NCBI GenBank assembly: GCA_963966185.1
Contig: CAWZYM010000372.1
Location: 31,001 to 95,000, forward strand
DNA length: 64,000 nt
Direction: 5' to 3'
From: Rhabditoides inermis
Taxonomy: Eukaryota; Nematoda; Chromadorea; Rhabditida; Rhabditidae
Every line of letters begins with the position of its first letter. Position 1 is the stretch's first letter. The notes under the pieces are model-generated. The model ran no database searches. It was not told the origin of the DNA and saw only the letters and a list, made by a program, of their open reading frames with translations. This document shows, piece after piece, positions 20,405-31,749 of the stretch. A program made the position numbers and the translations under genes.

Positions 20405-23218
20405 TTGGCAGTGGGATGGGGCAGACACCCCGCTGATGCACGAGAGTTGGTACTCACTGCCATTGCTGTAAGGTGGGATGACAGGTCCTGGCCTCGCACA
20501 ATACTCATGAAATACTCTTGTATTCCCCAGTTCCACTCTCACATAGAATTCAAATCACAAACAACAAGTTCATGCACTTCAATGACTATACCTACATTCA
20601 AATCAAATGATGCTAATTGTCTCTCAAAGAACTTAGTTTACCTAATAACATGCAATAAATGCAACATGCAATATGTCGGTGAAACTAAACAAACACTCAA
20701 ACAAAGAATGTCCGCGCATAGGAATAGTTTCAAAACCAACAAGTTAAACACTTTTCTTAGCAAACATTTCAAACTCTCAGATCATGATTGCGAAGAATTC
20801 AAAATCACTATCTTGGATAATCAGTCAGAAAATTGTGTCACTGAAGTGAGATTGCAAAAAGAGCACTTCTGGATAAACTTGATTAAATCTGCATATCCGC
20901 TTGGACTGAATGATCAAATCAAAACTTTTGGAAATATCTCAGTTATTGACTTACATAAATGTAAAATAGAAAATAATCCATTCACTAGCCTTAAAATATC
21001 GAACTCTAGAAATAAACATAAATATCGAGGAAAAAGAAGAAGGAGTATCCCTGCTTACAAAAATACGATGACAAATTCTACAATTCTAAGTGCAGTGGAA
21101 ACCCTCGAAGGAAAACAACTATATCAATACTACAATTCGCTTAACAAACATGCAATAGAAAATCTCTTGGATTACATGGTGAACGACGAAACCTATAACC
21201 TTCTGAGTAAATCTCTTCAACTCAAAGTTTTCTGTATAATTGCTAAGTCACTAGTTTCAAAGAAAATGAACGAAATCCTACCGCAGAAATATCACAATCT
21301 GAAAGTACAATATTATGGTAAATTCATGGAAGAAATCAATTTAGCCAAGTTAATAAACAGATCAATAAATACTTACTTCAAAACAACGGATGAGAAACAC
21401 TATAAAACAAGAATTTTATACACTTATGATTTGCCAGATAGCACACAAATTATGAACTACAATAAATTCCTACGCAATTTGACTACTGGCCAAATTAAAA
21501 GAATACTGTCATCGGCCTGTTACTGTAACCACTATCCATCGTTCATAGACTCGCACTATAAACACATTGTTACTGGAAATGCTAATATGATACAAAGTAA
21601 TGATCTGAGAAATATTATTCTGAACGGAACAAAATATCGATCTCCTAAATCTGTAAACGATGAAGAAATTACCACAGATCTATTGCAATTAGTTACAGAA
21701 CACCTAGAAAAGCTATCGACTATATATAAAATACCCGGCAACATAGTTATGGATATTGAAAACAAAATAAAAACAAAACTTTTGAAACGATATGAAGATT
21801 GCAAACCTAATTTTATAAACGAAAAGAGAATGCCACTAGAATTGAAAACGTTGCAAGACCAATTTGTAATCACATGTGTGGACAAAGCTTCTGGAAATTA
21901 TGCTATCACGTGCAAAAAACTATATTTACAAATTATGAACAAAGAATTAGGATATGATCATATCACAAACACAACCAACAATTCGAATCCAACTTACACT
22001 ATCTACCAGAATGAAAAAGAAGACGAGATTATTAACAGACATCTGATAACAACTAAATCACTGAAGTTAACAACAGATGTGAATGATAAAGCTCTACCGA
22101 AAATCTATGCTATACCAAAAATGCACAAAAACCCAGTAAAGTTTCGTTTCATAACCGGAGCTTTTAACAGCAGTTTAAAACCAGTTTCACTAGAAATGCA
22201 AAAAATACTCACCTTTTTAAAACACCATTTCATTAATTATTGTAAATCAATAACACAGCGCACAAATATTAACCCTATCTGGTCCATAAATAACAGCTTG
22301 CAAGTTCTTGAAATGTGTAATTCGATAAAAGAGCCTAGTCAATTCAATCGGTTTTCTGCGGACTTCAGTAGCCTTTTCACAAACTTACCGCACGAATCCG
22401 TTATCAAAAATATCTTCGGATTGATTGATCTATGTTTCAAAAACAGCAAAAAAGAGTTCATTGTGGTTGGATACAAGAAAGTTTATTACAGCGCTACAGA
22501 TACAAAGTCGGGAAATTCATATGATATAAGTGACATTAAATTTATGCTCGAATATATATTGAAAAACAGTTATGCTCTCTATGGAGGATTAATTTTCAAA
22601 CAAATATCCGGTATCCCTCAAGGTAATAATTGTTCACCTCTTCTAGCCGATTTGACACTATCCTTCATGGAATACACTTACGTAATGCGAAACTCGGAAT
22701 ATTTCCGAAATACTCAGTCAAAAATATGCAGATACATGGATGATATTCTAATCATATACAGGAACAATTCCACTATTGTTTCTAAAATAAATAGCGAAAT
22801 ATATCACAACTCTCTGACTCTTGAACAAACTAGTACACAGAACAAAGAAACGGAATTCTTAGATTTGAACATCAAAATGGAACATAATTCAATAACAACA
22901 GAACTCTACAATAAAACAGATGATTACTCGTTCGATGTCATCAGATACCCACACTACGAAAGTAATATCAAGTCAAGCATTGCTATGAATTGTTTGCATA
23001 GAGAAATCATACGAATATTCAGATGTTGCACTATGAAGTCAACTTTTAAACAAAGATGCCAACAACTGTTCAAAACTTATCTCGCAAATGGTTATACTTC
23101 TCACAAAATTACTTTTCAAATTTCAAAAACTATTCTTAGTAATAAACAATTATTATTGAAATACAAACTGAAGGCCAAAAATAAATTCAAACATTTCATT
23201 GACACACTGAATTGATCT
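20405..23218 (+). CDS. GIY-YIG endonuclease-reverse transcriptase polyprotein of a Penelope-like element
   Basis: 936 codons from 20405; an ATG near codon 35 is a likelier start. The N-terminal GIY-YIG domain covers about residues 68-172: NLVYLITCNKC with a CxxC at 83-86, YVGET at 90-94, R101, H105, H121/H127, the catalytic Glu in RLQKEHFWI (E153) and GLND (N169). The Cys pair inside the GIY-YIG core fits the zinc-containing form described for permuted PLEs. A ~280-residue linker leads to the reverse transcriptase with PKIYAIPKMHK, motif A DFSSLFTNLP (D653), SGIPQGNNCSPLLADL (~735) and YMDD at 777-780. Canonical Penelope proteins carry GIY-YIG at the C-terminus; here it precedes RT and nothing resembling it follows. 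The frame is fully open, so the copy may be competent. Confidence 0.92.
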
Positions 23219-23438
23219 CATCCCCTCTTTCTCTGCGCTCTGTCTGATCTACCGATCTGCACTATAAGTCTATGTGACTCGCAGTCGCCGCTCTCAAATC
23301 AGTCGTGTCGCATTCCCCTCTCTCGTTAGGTTGCTCCCAATTTTTGTTGACCCCTATCCCTAAGCGTCGTAGACGATCGATAACCCTCTAGAAATATTTT
23401 CCCCTTTTTCTTGTAATACTACTTTGTACACTTGCCTA

Positions 23439-23518
23439 CCGGTTCATCACTGATGATGGTCCCGGCTGGTAGGTTTACACATTCGGTCTGGTGGAAGGGA
23501 CCGAAACCGAATGTGTAC
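23439..23518 (+). ncRNA. Hammerhead-ribozyme-like motif, long PLE copy
   Basis: Same arrangement as at 15101-15180: CTGATGA at 23450-23456, GGTCCC at 23458-23463, GGGACC at 23497-23502, GAAAC at 23503-23507. It has not changed between the two copies, unlike other 3' positions where single substitutions occur. Cleavage activity is not demonstrable from sequence. Confidence 0.5.
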
Positions 23519-23802
23519 TATGATTTTTTATTGCATTACTTCTTTGAATTTCTTGTAATTCGCGTAGCAAGTGAGCCGAAAAGCGTTAGGCCGAGTTTGG
23601 CCGACTAATTGCGAGCGCCGCGCAATCGGATGATTGCAAGATACATGGTTAAAGATACAGGGGTCTATTCAAATAGCATGCTGATCGTAAATTTTTAGAT
23701 TTCGCGCGTTTCTTTGATCGCCAAGAAAACACACTGGGATAACTCGTTGTACCAGTTGAAAAGTGATTGAAATCACGTGAGGGAATTCACAAAACATTCG
23801 GA

Positions 23803-24522
23803 ATTATCTTTCAAAAGTACTTCCAAGTAAAAGTAGTTGGTTTGTACCGTTGTCTCAGTTGAGCAAAAGGACTGACATGTTTTCAATGGAGACAAGTGCC
23901 AACAGGCTCTCTCTCTCATACCAGTGCAAAGCGGCCATATTATAATGAACGCGTTTACGAAGTTATGCAGTTATTATCTAAAAGCACAACTTCTGTTGTA
24001 ACATAACACGTCGAATAATGCTGAGAGCCGGTTTGCACATGTCTCCATTGAAAACATGTCAGTCCTTTTGCTCAACTAAGACAACGGTACAAACCAACTA
24101 CTTTTACTTGGAAGTACTTTTGAAAGATAATATCTGTCCTTTTCTTAAGTTTTGTTTCACAAAATTACATTTTCATACACGTTCGCGATTCGCTGCGAGG
24201 ATACCGACGCGCACCCGCTATTCGCCTCTCTCTCTCACTCACACACAAAGGGGGCGGGGCGAAAGCGATTGTCCGACGCCCGCCCGCCCGACACCAATCT
24301 CAATCCGCACTCGAATGCGGACTCTCCGTATCTCGCTTCGAATTCAATCAAACTCAATACAACTTTCTATAACTCTATCGAATAGAGATGTGAATGCAAT
24401 GTAACAGTGGAAATCACTTCAAAATGAGGAAAAGTGCTTCATCCGGGAAAAGTCGTTTTTGAGCATTCTAGCGCGCGGGGACATCCAGTACAAACGAGAG
24501 GGCGCTGGCGCGCCCTCTCTAA
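23803..24522 (+). mobile_element. Foldback-headed, hairpin-ended element (copy 1)
   Basis: It opens TTATCTTTCAAAAG. Arms 23804-23908 and about 24026-24130 pair over ~100 bp with few mismatches. After the right arm come TATCTGTCCTTTTCT and ~350 bp of unique sequence, then ATTCTAGCGCGCG, ACAAAC and a GC-rich hairpin (24496-24519) ending CTAA before TT. No ORF of note. A 3' hairpin followed by CTAA, with insertion at A/T, recalls Helitron ends, but the 5' foldback and TTATC start are not standard. Confidence 0.65.
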
Positions 24523-27500
24523 TTCACAAAACATTCGGGCAAGCATGAAAAGTATGTGGATAAAACCTCCCGCCAGAACTGCTGCTCCCTCCTCCGCCGC
24601 CCCCGCCCGAACTGCTGCTCCCTCCTCCGCCGCCCCCGCCAGAACTGCTGCTCCCTCCTCCGCCGCCCCCGCCAGAACTGCTGCTCCCTCCTCCGCCGCC
24701 CCCCGCCAGAACTGCTGTTGCCTCCTCCGCCGCCCCTTCAGAACTGCTGCTCCCTCCTCCGCCGCCCCCGCCAGAACTGCTGTTCTCTTCCCCGCCGCCC
24801 CTCCAGAACTGCTGTTCTCTTCTCCGCCGCCACTCCAGAACTGCTGCTCCCTCCTCCACCGCCCCTCCAGAACTGCTGCTCCCTCCTCCGCCGCCCCCGC
24901 CAGAACTGCTGTTCTCTTCTCCGCCGCCCCTCCAGAACTGCTGTTCTCTTCTCCGCCGCCCCTCCAGAACTGCTGCTCCCTCTTCCGCCGCCCCTCCAGA
25001 ACTGCTGTTCTCTTCTCCGCCGCCCCCGCCAGAACTGCTGTTGCCTCCTCCGCCGCCCCCGCCAGAACTGCTGCTCCCTCCTCCGCCGCCCCTCCAGAAC
25101 TGCTGCTCCCTTCTCCGCCGCCCCCGCCAGAACTGCTGTTCCCTCCTCCGCCGCCCCTCCAGAACTGCTGCTTCCTCCTCCGCCGCCCCTCCAGAACTGC
25201 TGTTCCCTCCTCCGCCGCCCCTCCAGAACTGCTGTTCCCTTCTCCGAATGTAACAGTGGAAATCACTTCAAAATGAGGAAAAGTGCTTCATCCGGGAAAA
25301 GTCGTTTTTGAGCATTCTAGCGCGCGGGGACATCCAGTACAAACGAGAGGGCGCTGGCGCGCCCTCTCTAATTCACAAAACATTCGGGCAAGCATGAAAA
25401 GTATGTGGATAAAACCTCCCGCCAGAACTGCTGCTCCCTCCTCCGCCGCCCCCGCCCGAACTGCTGCTCCCTCCTCCGCCGCCCCCGCCAGAACTGCTGC
25501 TCCCTCCTCCGCCGCCCCCGCCAGAACTGCTGCTCCCTCCTCCGCCGCCCCCGCCAGAACTGCTGCTCCCTCCTCCGCCGCCCCCCGCCAGAACTGCTGT
25601 TGCCTCCTCCGCCGCCCCTTCAGAACTGCTGCTCCCTCCTCCGCCGCCCCCGCCAGAACTGCTGTTCTCTTCCCCGCCGCCCCTCCAGAACTGCTGTTCT
25701 CTTCTCCGCCGCCACTCCAGAACTGCTGCTCCCTCCTCCACCGCCCCTCCAGAACTGCTGCTCCCTCCTCCGCCGCCCCCGCCAGAACTGCTGTTCTCTT
25801 CTCCGCCGCCCCTCCAGAACTGCTGTTCTCTTCTCCGCCGCCCCTCCAGAACTGCTGCTCCCTCCTCCGCCGCCCCTCCAGAACTGCTGTTCTCTTCTCC
25901 GCCGCCCCCGCCAGAACTGCTGTTGCCTGTTCCCTCCTCCGCCGCCCCTCCAGAACTGCTGCTTCCTCCTCCGCCAGAACTGCTGTTCTCTTCCCCGCCG
26001 CCCCTCCAGAACTGCTGTTCTCTTCTCCGCCGCCACTCCAGAACTGCTGCTCCCTCCTCCACCGCCCCTCCAGAACTGCTGCTCCCTCCTCCGCCGCCCC
26101 CGCCAGAACTGCTGTTCTCTTCTCCGCCGCCCCTCCAGAACTGCTGTTCTCTTCTCCGCCGCCCCTCCAGAACTGCTGCTCCCTCCTCCGCCGCCCCTCC
26201 AGAACTGCTGTTCTCTTCTCCGCCGCCCCCGCCAGAACTGCTGTTGCCTCCTCCGCCGCCCCCGCCAGAACTGCTGCTCCCTCCTCCGCCGCCCCTCCAG
26301 AACTGCTGCTCCCTTCTCCGCCGCCCCCGCCAGAACTGCTGTTCCCTCCTCCGCCGCCCCGCCAGAACTGCTGCTCCCTCCTCCGCCGCCCCCGCCCGAA
26401 CTGCTGCTCCCTCCTCCGCCGCCCCCGCCAGAACTGCTGCTCCCTCCTCCGCCGCCCCCGCCAGAACTGCTGCTCCCTCCTCCGCCGCCCCCGCCAGAAC
26501 TGCTGCTCCCTCCTCCGCCGCCCCCGCCAGAACTGCTGCTCCCTCCTCCGCCGCCCCCCGCCAGAACTGCTGTTGCCTCCTCCGCCGCCCCTTCAGAACT
26601 GCTGCTCCCTCCTCCGCCGCCCCCGCCAGAACTGCTGTTCTCTTCCCCGCCGCCACTCCAGAACTGCTGCTCCCTCCTCCACCGCCCCTCCAGAACTGCT
26701 GCTCCCTCCTCCACCGCCCCTCCAGAACTGCTGCTCCCTCCTCCGCCGCCCCCGCCAGAACTGCTGTTCTCTTCTCCGCCGCCCCTCCAGAACTGCTGTT
26801 CTCTTCTCCGCCGCCCCTCCAGAACTGCTGCTCCCTCCTCCGCCGCCCCTCCAGAACTGATGTTCTCTTCTCCGCCGCCCCCGCCAGAACTGCTGTTGCC
26901 TCCTCCGCCGCCCCCGCCAGAACTGCTGCTCCCTCCTCCGCCGCCCCTCCAGAACTGCTGCTCCCTTCTCCGCCGCCCCCGCCAGAACTGCTGCTCCCTC
27001 CTCCGCCGCCCCCGCCCGAACTGCTGCTCCCTCCTCCGCCGCCCCCGCCAGAACTGCTGCTCCCTCCTCCGCCGCCCCCGCCAGAACTGCTGCTCCCTCC
27101 TCCGCCGCCCCCGCCAGAACTGCTGCTCCCTCCTCCGCCGCCCCCCGCCAGAACTGCTGTTGCCTCCTCCGCCGCCCCTTCAGAACTGCTGCTCCCTCCT
27201 CCGCCGCCCCCGCCAGAACTGCTGTTCTCTTCCCCGCCGCCCCTCCAGAACTGCTGTTCTCTTCTCCGCCGCCACTCCAGAACTGCTGCTCCCTCCTCCA
27301 CCGCCCCTCCAGAACTGCTGCTCCCTCCTCCGCCGCCCCCGCCAGAACTGCTGTTCTCTTCTCCGCCGCCCCTCCAGAACTGCTGTTCTCTTCTCCGCCG
27401 CCCCTCCAGAACTGCTGCTCCCTCCTCCGCCGCCCCTCCAGAACTGCTGTTCTCTTCTCCGCCGCCCCCGCCAGAACTGCTGTTGCCTCCTCCGCCGCCC

Positions 27501-29550
27501 CCGCCAGAACTGCTGCTCCCTCCTCCGCCGCCCCTCCAGAACTGCTGCTCCCTTCTCCGCCGCCCCCGCCAGAACTGCTGTTCCCTCCTCCGCCGCCCCT
27601 CCAGAACTGCTGCTTCCTCCTCCGCCGCCCCTCCAGAACTGCTGTTCCCTCCTCCGCCGCCCCTCCAGAACTGCTGTTCCCTTCTCCGAATGTAACAGTG
27701 GAAATCACTTCAAAATGAGGAAAAGTGCTTCATCCGGGAAAAGTCGTTTTTGAGCATTCTAGCGCGCGGGGACATCCAGTACAAACGAGAGGGCGCTGGC
27801 GCGCCCTCTCTAATTCACAAAACATTCGGGCAAGCATGAAAAGTATGTGGATAAAACCTCCCGCCAGAACTGCTGCTCCCTCCTCCGCCGCCCCCGCCCG
27901 AACTGCTGCTCCCTCCTCCGCCGCCCCCGCCAGAACTGCTGCTCCCTCCTCCGCCGCCCCCGCCAGAACTGCTGCTCCCTCCTCCGCCGCCCCCGCCAGA
28001 ACTGCTGCTCCCTCCTCCGCCGCCCCCCGCCAGAACTGCTGTTGCCTCCTCCGCCGCCCCTTCAGAACTGCTGCTCCCTCCTCCGCCGCCCCCGCCAGAA
28101 CTGCTGTTCTCTTCCCCGCCGCCCCTCCAGAACTGCTGTTCTCTTCTCCGCCGCCACTCCAGAACTGCTGCTCCCTCCTCCACCGCCCCTCCAGAACTGC
28201 TGCTCCCTCCTCCGCCGCCCCCGCCAGAACTGCTGTTCTCTTCTCCGCCGCCCCTCCAGAACTGCTGTTCTCTTCTCCGCCGCCCCTCCAGAACTGCTGC
28301 TCCCTCCTCCGCCGCCCCTCCAGAACTGCTGTTCTCTTCTCCGCCGCCCCCGCCAGAACTGCTGTTGCCTGTTCCCTCCTCCGCCGCCCCTCCAGAACTG
28401 CTGCTTCCTCCTCCGCCAGAACTGCTGTTCTCTTCCCCGCCGCCCCTCCAGAACTGCTGTTCTCTTCTCCGCCGCCACTCCAGAACTGCTGCTCCCTCCT
28501 CCACCGCCCCTCCAGAACTGCTGCTCCCTCCTCCGCCGCCCCCGCCAGAACTGCTGTTCTCTTCTCCGCCGCCCCTCCAGAACTGCTGTTCTCTTCTCCG
28601 CCGCCCCTCCAGAACTGCTGCTCCCTCCTCCGCCGCCCCTCCAGAACTGCTGTTCTCTTCTCCGCCGCCCCCGCCAGAACTGCTGTTGCCTCCTCCGCCG
28701 CCCCCGCCAGAACTGCTGCTCCCTCCTCCGCCGCCCCTCCAGAACTGCTGCTCCCTTCTCCGCCGCCCCCGCCAGAACTGCTGTTCCCTCCTCCGCCGCC
28801 CCGCCAGAACTGCTGCTCCCTCCTCCGCCGCCCCCGCCCGAACTGCTGCTCCCTCCTCCGCCGCCCCCGCCAGAACTGCTGCTCCCTCCTCCGCCGCCCC
28901 CGCCAGAACTGCTGCTCCCTCCTCCGCCGCCCCCGCCAGAACTGCTGCTCCCTCCTCCGCCGCCCCCGCCAGAACTGCTGCTCCCTCCTCCGCCGCCCCC
29001 CGCCAGAACTGCTGTTGCCTCCTCCGCCGCCCCTTCAGAACTGCTGCTCCCTCCTCCGCCGCCCCCGCCAGAACTGCTGTTCTCTTCCCCGCCGCCACTC
29101 CAGAACTGCTGCTCCCTCCTCCACCGCCCCTCCAGAACTGCTGCTCCCTCCTCCACCGCCCCTCCAGAACTGCTGCTCCCTCCTCCGCCGCCCCCGCCAG
29201 AACTGCTGTTCTCTTCTCCGCCGCCCCTCCAGAACTGCTGTTCTCTTCTCCGCCGCCCCTCCAGAACTGCTGCTCCCTCCTCCGCCGCCCCTCCAGAACT
29301 GATGTTCTCTTCTCCGCCGCCCCCGCCAGAACTGCTGTTGCCTCCTCCGCCGCCCCCGCCAGAACTGCTGCTCCCTCCTCCGCCGCCCCTCCAGAACTGC
29401 TGCTCCCTTCTCCGCCGCCCCCGCCAGAACTGCTGTTCCCTCCTCCGCCGCCCCTCCAGAACTGCTGCTTCCTCCTCCGCCGCCCCTCCAGAACTGCTGT
29501 TCCCTCCTCCGCCGCCCCTCCAGAACTGCTGTTCCCTTCTCCGCCGCCCC
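24398..29550. repeat. GC-rich 32/33-bp minisatellite in three higher-order units
   Basis: The basic unit is CAGAACTGCTGCTCCCTCCT plus a CCGCCGCCCC(C)GC or CCGCCGCCCCTC tail, 33 or 32 bp. The array forms three larger units, starting at about 24398, 25247 and 27689, each opening with the same ~180-bp non-repetitive block that includes the CTAA hairpin. Units 2 and 3 look identical for more than 1.6 kb (offset 2,442 bp). Because the unit lacks stops in all six frames, long Pro/Leu- and Gly/Ser-rich ORFs (up to ~780 codons) appear on both strands; I regard them as spurious. Confidence 0.95.
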
Positions 29551-29994
29551 TCCAACTGAGTAAGTTAACACAGAGAAGTTATTGGTGTTGTAGTGATCAG
29601 TGTTATCACATCAACTCCACTCTCCACTTTAGTCGGTTATAGTAAGAGAATAGAGCACTCAACCTCACTAATGGTCGCTTATTGTTGGAGATACCCTGCG
29701 GATTATGTTGTGAAGCTATTGTTTCAACGTTTACTTACGCTCATATTTACTTACACGATCAGTTGCAGAAACCATGAAGATGAAACGTATCATATCCAAT
29801 TCGATACAGCATTATCACCCGCCTTCCTAATAGCGTCTACTCGAATAAACGTGCCTGCGGCATAATCCGACCTCACACTCCAATTACAGTATCTCTTTCT
29901 CTCTCTAATTACAGTCGTACCGCAACTCTAACTGCGCCTTCATCTCCCCCACTGACTGCTTCTACTCCAATTCGATCACCGTTCGCAGTTCATC
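29551..29994 (+). promoter_or_regulatory. Upstream region of the 29995 gene
   Basis: About 440 bp without supported coding sequence. The last ~100 bp (TCTCTAATTACAGT, CCGCAACTCTA) match the region upstream of the paralogous zinc-finger gene on the minus strand (about 59520-59580), so the duplication included the promoter-proximal sequence. TCTCTAATTACAGT is the clearest conserved block. No TATA box is evident. Confidence 0.45.
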
Positions 29995-30687
29995 ATGCCT
30001 CCCCGAGTCTACTTCCTCGCCGCTCTACCAAACCCCGACGATTTCCAGTTGCGTGCGGAAATCATGCAGGTCAGTTCATCGGATACGATTCAGTACTAAA
30101 CCCATACGTTTCAGTTCTTCTCTCTTCGCGGAGTGACGTCACAAGTCTTCTCCTCGGATGTGCTCTACAACGAGCCGGCTGCATCTGCCAAGCGATGCGG
30201 GTGCTATACGGAAGGGAGGTGAGCTAGAAATTGACAATTGACCAGTATACAGGTCGAATGATTGTGATAGTATGGCACGTTTCAAACCCATTACATCTTT
30301 TCCAGCCGGAAGTGCGGCGAGTGCGCGCGTCGATCGAACATCGGCAGGGTAGACTGCGCGTCGCAGACTGACGATCCGCCGACGACGACCGATGCTACGA
30401 CGTCCACTGACGTCGCAAAGTCTGAATGCACGGCGGTCGATCTAGATCTCAAACCGCAGCGTCAGGTGCGTGAGAGAAATATACAGTGTATACTTTGTTT
30501 GTTCAGATTGGAAGCGCTGCTATTTTCGCGTCGTCGAATGCGTGCACATTCGATTACTCTACGACGTCTGATCAGGTACGTTATCATAAGTGATCGAAAT
30601 TGTGGTCGTTTGAAACAGAAATCGATCTCGCGACCCTCCACAAGCTCATCAATTCGATGCCCCGCCGCTGCAAGGCCGATATCGTGA
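29995..30687 (+). CDS. Five-exon short paralogue of the N-terminal part of the zinc-finger gene at 57346-59508
   Basis: Exons 29995-30069, 30115-30218, 30306-30465, 30507-30575 and 30619-30687, all with GT..AG introns of 41-87 bp, join into one open frame of 158 codons. It opens MPPRVYFLAALPNPDDFQL and continues with a FFSLRGVTSQVFSSDVLYNE segment shared with the minus-strand gene. A cysteine cluster (CGCYTEGSRKCGEC) and a Thr/Ser-rich tail follow, ending at TGA. Exons 1 and 2 have exactly the lengths of the paralogue's (75 and 104 bp); exon 4 begins IGSAAIF like the paralogue's IGSASIF. The C2H2 fingers are missing, so this is a shortened gene or pseudogene kept open. Function unknown. Confidence 0.65.
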
Positions 30688-30704
30688 ACAAGAGACACCT
30701 AATG

Positions 30705-31749
30705 GGAATTCGAAAATCTGCGATCAGATTAGCCGATGAGCGTTTCTCAATCAAGATGAACCTTTGTTTCTCCTTTCTGATTCAAGTTTACTGTGTTTTT
30801 GTACACTAAAAATCATTGACTTGATTAAGAAAATAGGCAACTGTATATTCAAATGAGCAAGTTGCAGATCGCCATCGAAGGGGCTAGGATGCCAAGAACG
30901 GATCCCCGTAGACAGAGCAGGCTCTTCACTGCGGGATTGATGGTGAGGCGGGGGCAACCTTGCGCTCGGTCTCTCTTTTTGACTGCTTCTAAACACTCGT
31001 CAACACGCTACAATGCCTCGTTATATCCCTTCGAAACACTTTGCAATTGGTTCGGAAGAGACTGACCGCACCTCAAAGCTGTCACGGCTACCGTAAGATA
31101 TATGGCAGGATGATGATGTGTGTGTTTGAGAGGGTGGCCAGCAGATCGCCGCCGACAGGGAGGAGGACGAGCCGCGCGAGCAGCATGGACGCGCAGCAGC
31201 CCAGGCGGGGCCGGCTCGAGAGGGCGCGCTCCGAGAGCCGCAGCCGCCTCGCCAACTACCTGGTGCGTGACCGCTGACAGCCCCGTAGCCCATCCCCTCT
31301 TCGTCCATTCTCACACACATTGTCATGTCCGAAACTGAGCTCTTTAGCGCACAACTGAACCTTTTCTCTGAACTGCAAATTGCCATCATTTGCATGAAAA
31401 GAGAACTGCGCGAAGCGTCGAATGGTTGGGTGAAGTGCAGCCCGATGTAGATTGTCGATGCACTCACATTTAGTGTGAGTGAGACTTGGATGGGAACCGT
31501 TGGGAGACGAGTGTTTTTGGTTGTGGGTGGAATATGACGAGAGTGTTTGCAGCTGACGGCAGGTCACTACGAGAGGGTGCTGGAGGAGGAGCCGGAAGCA
31601 GAGGGAGGAGAGCCAGCGACGCGCGAGGTGTGTCGCTCCTCATATCTAGACACTTATATCATCTAAGCGGCCCGCTGTGGAGTAGATGAGATGCAGTCGG
31701 AGAGAGTCAGTTCGCGACAGTAGGACGCGAAACAAAAGAGACAGACGGT
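30705..31749. repeat. Segmental duplication B, copy 1
   Basis: It matches 44764-45808 at a constant offset of 14,059 bp with only a few scattered substitutions in the first ~100 bp and near-identity thereafter. It includes both exons of the gene fragment below. The copy ends in GACAGACGG at both sites and then diverges; the second copy runs into a GA-rich tract. Confidence 0.92.
31154..31627 (+). CDS. Two-exon fragment of an unrecognised gene (copy 1)
   Basis: Exon 1 ends at 31262 before GTGCGT and encodes, in the favoured frame, an Arg/Ser-rich peptide with MDAQQPRRGRLERARSESR and SRLANYL. Exon 2 (31553-31627) follows TTTGCAG and gives LTAGHYERVLEEEPEAEGGE before GTGTGT. The junction is phase 0 and open. 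The acceptor of exon 1 is unclear (ccagcag at 31137-31143 or upstream). No domain recognised. Exactly repeated at 45213-45686. Confidence 0.4.

Larger units (their letters stand above)
20340..23562 (+). mobile_element. Penelope-like element with permuted domains (Naiad/Chlamys type), long copy
   Basis: It contains a single long ORF, a ~345-bp 3' region with a hammerhead-like motif (23450-23518) and ends at TGTAATTCG (23562). With the truncated copy at 13206-15224 it forms a partial tandem pair. The host word at the 3' end (CGTAGCAAG..GGCCGAGTTTGGCCGACT) recurs at 44574-44640 directly beside the host word that precedes the truncated copy, showing that the whole 13206-23558 block is one compound insertion. 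The exact 5' border is not resolved. Confidence 0.88.
8890..23640. repeat. Segmental duplication A, transposon-filled copy
   Basis: Host sequence 8890-9808, 12621-13205 and 23559-23640 corresponds in order to 43086-44640. The filled copy is interrupted by a LINE (9809-12620) and by a Penelope-like/LINE composite (13206-23558), neither present in the other copy. Minor differences are a 36-bp deletion in the exon-like stretch at 43204 and microsatellite length changes. The pair therefore acts as a natural empty/filled comparison. Confidence 0.85.

Noticed and set aside
24434..29642. Long Pro/Leu-, Arg/Cys- and Gly/Ser-rich ORFs up to ~780 codons on both strands
   Set aside because: They arise because the minisatellite unit lacks stop codons in every frame. 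All frames are equally open and there is no splice or start context.
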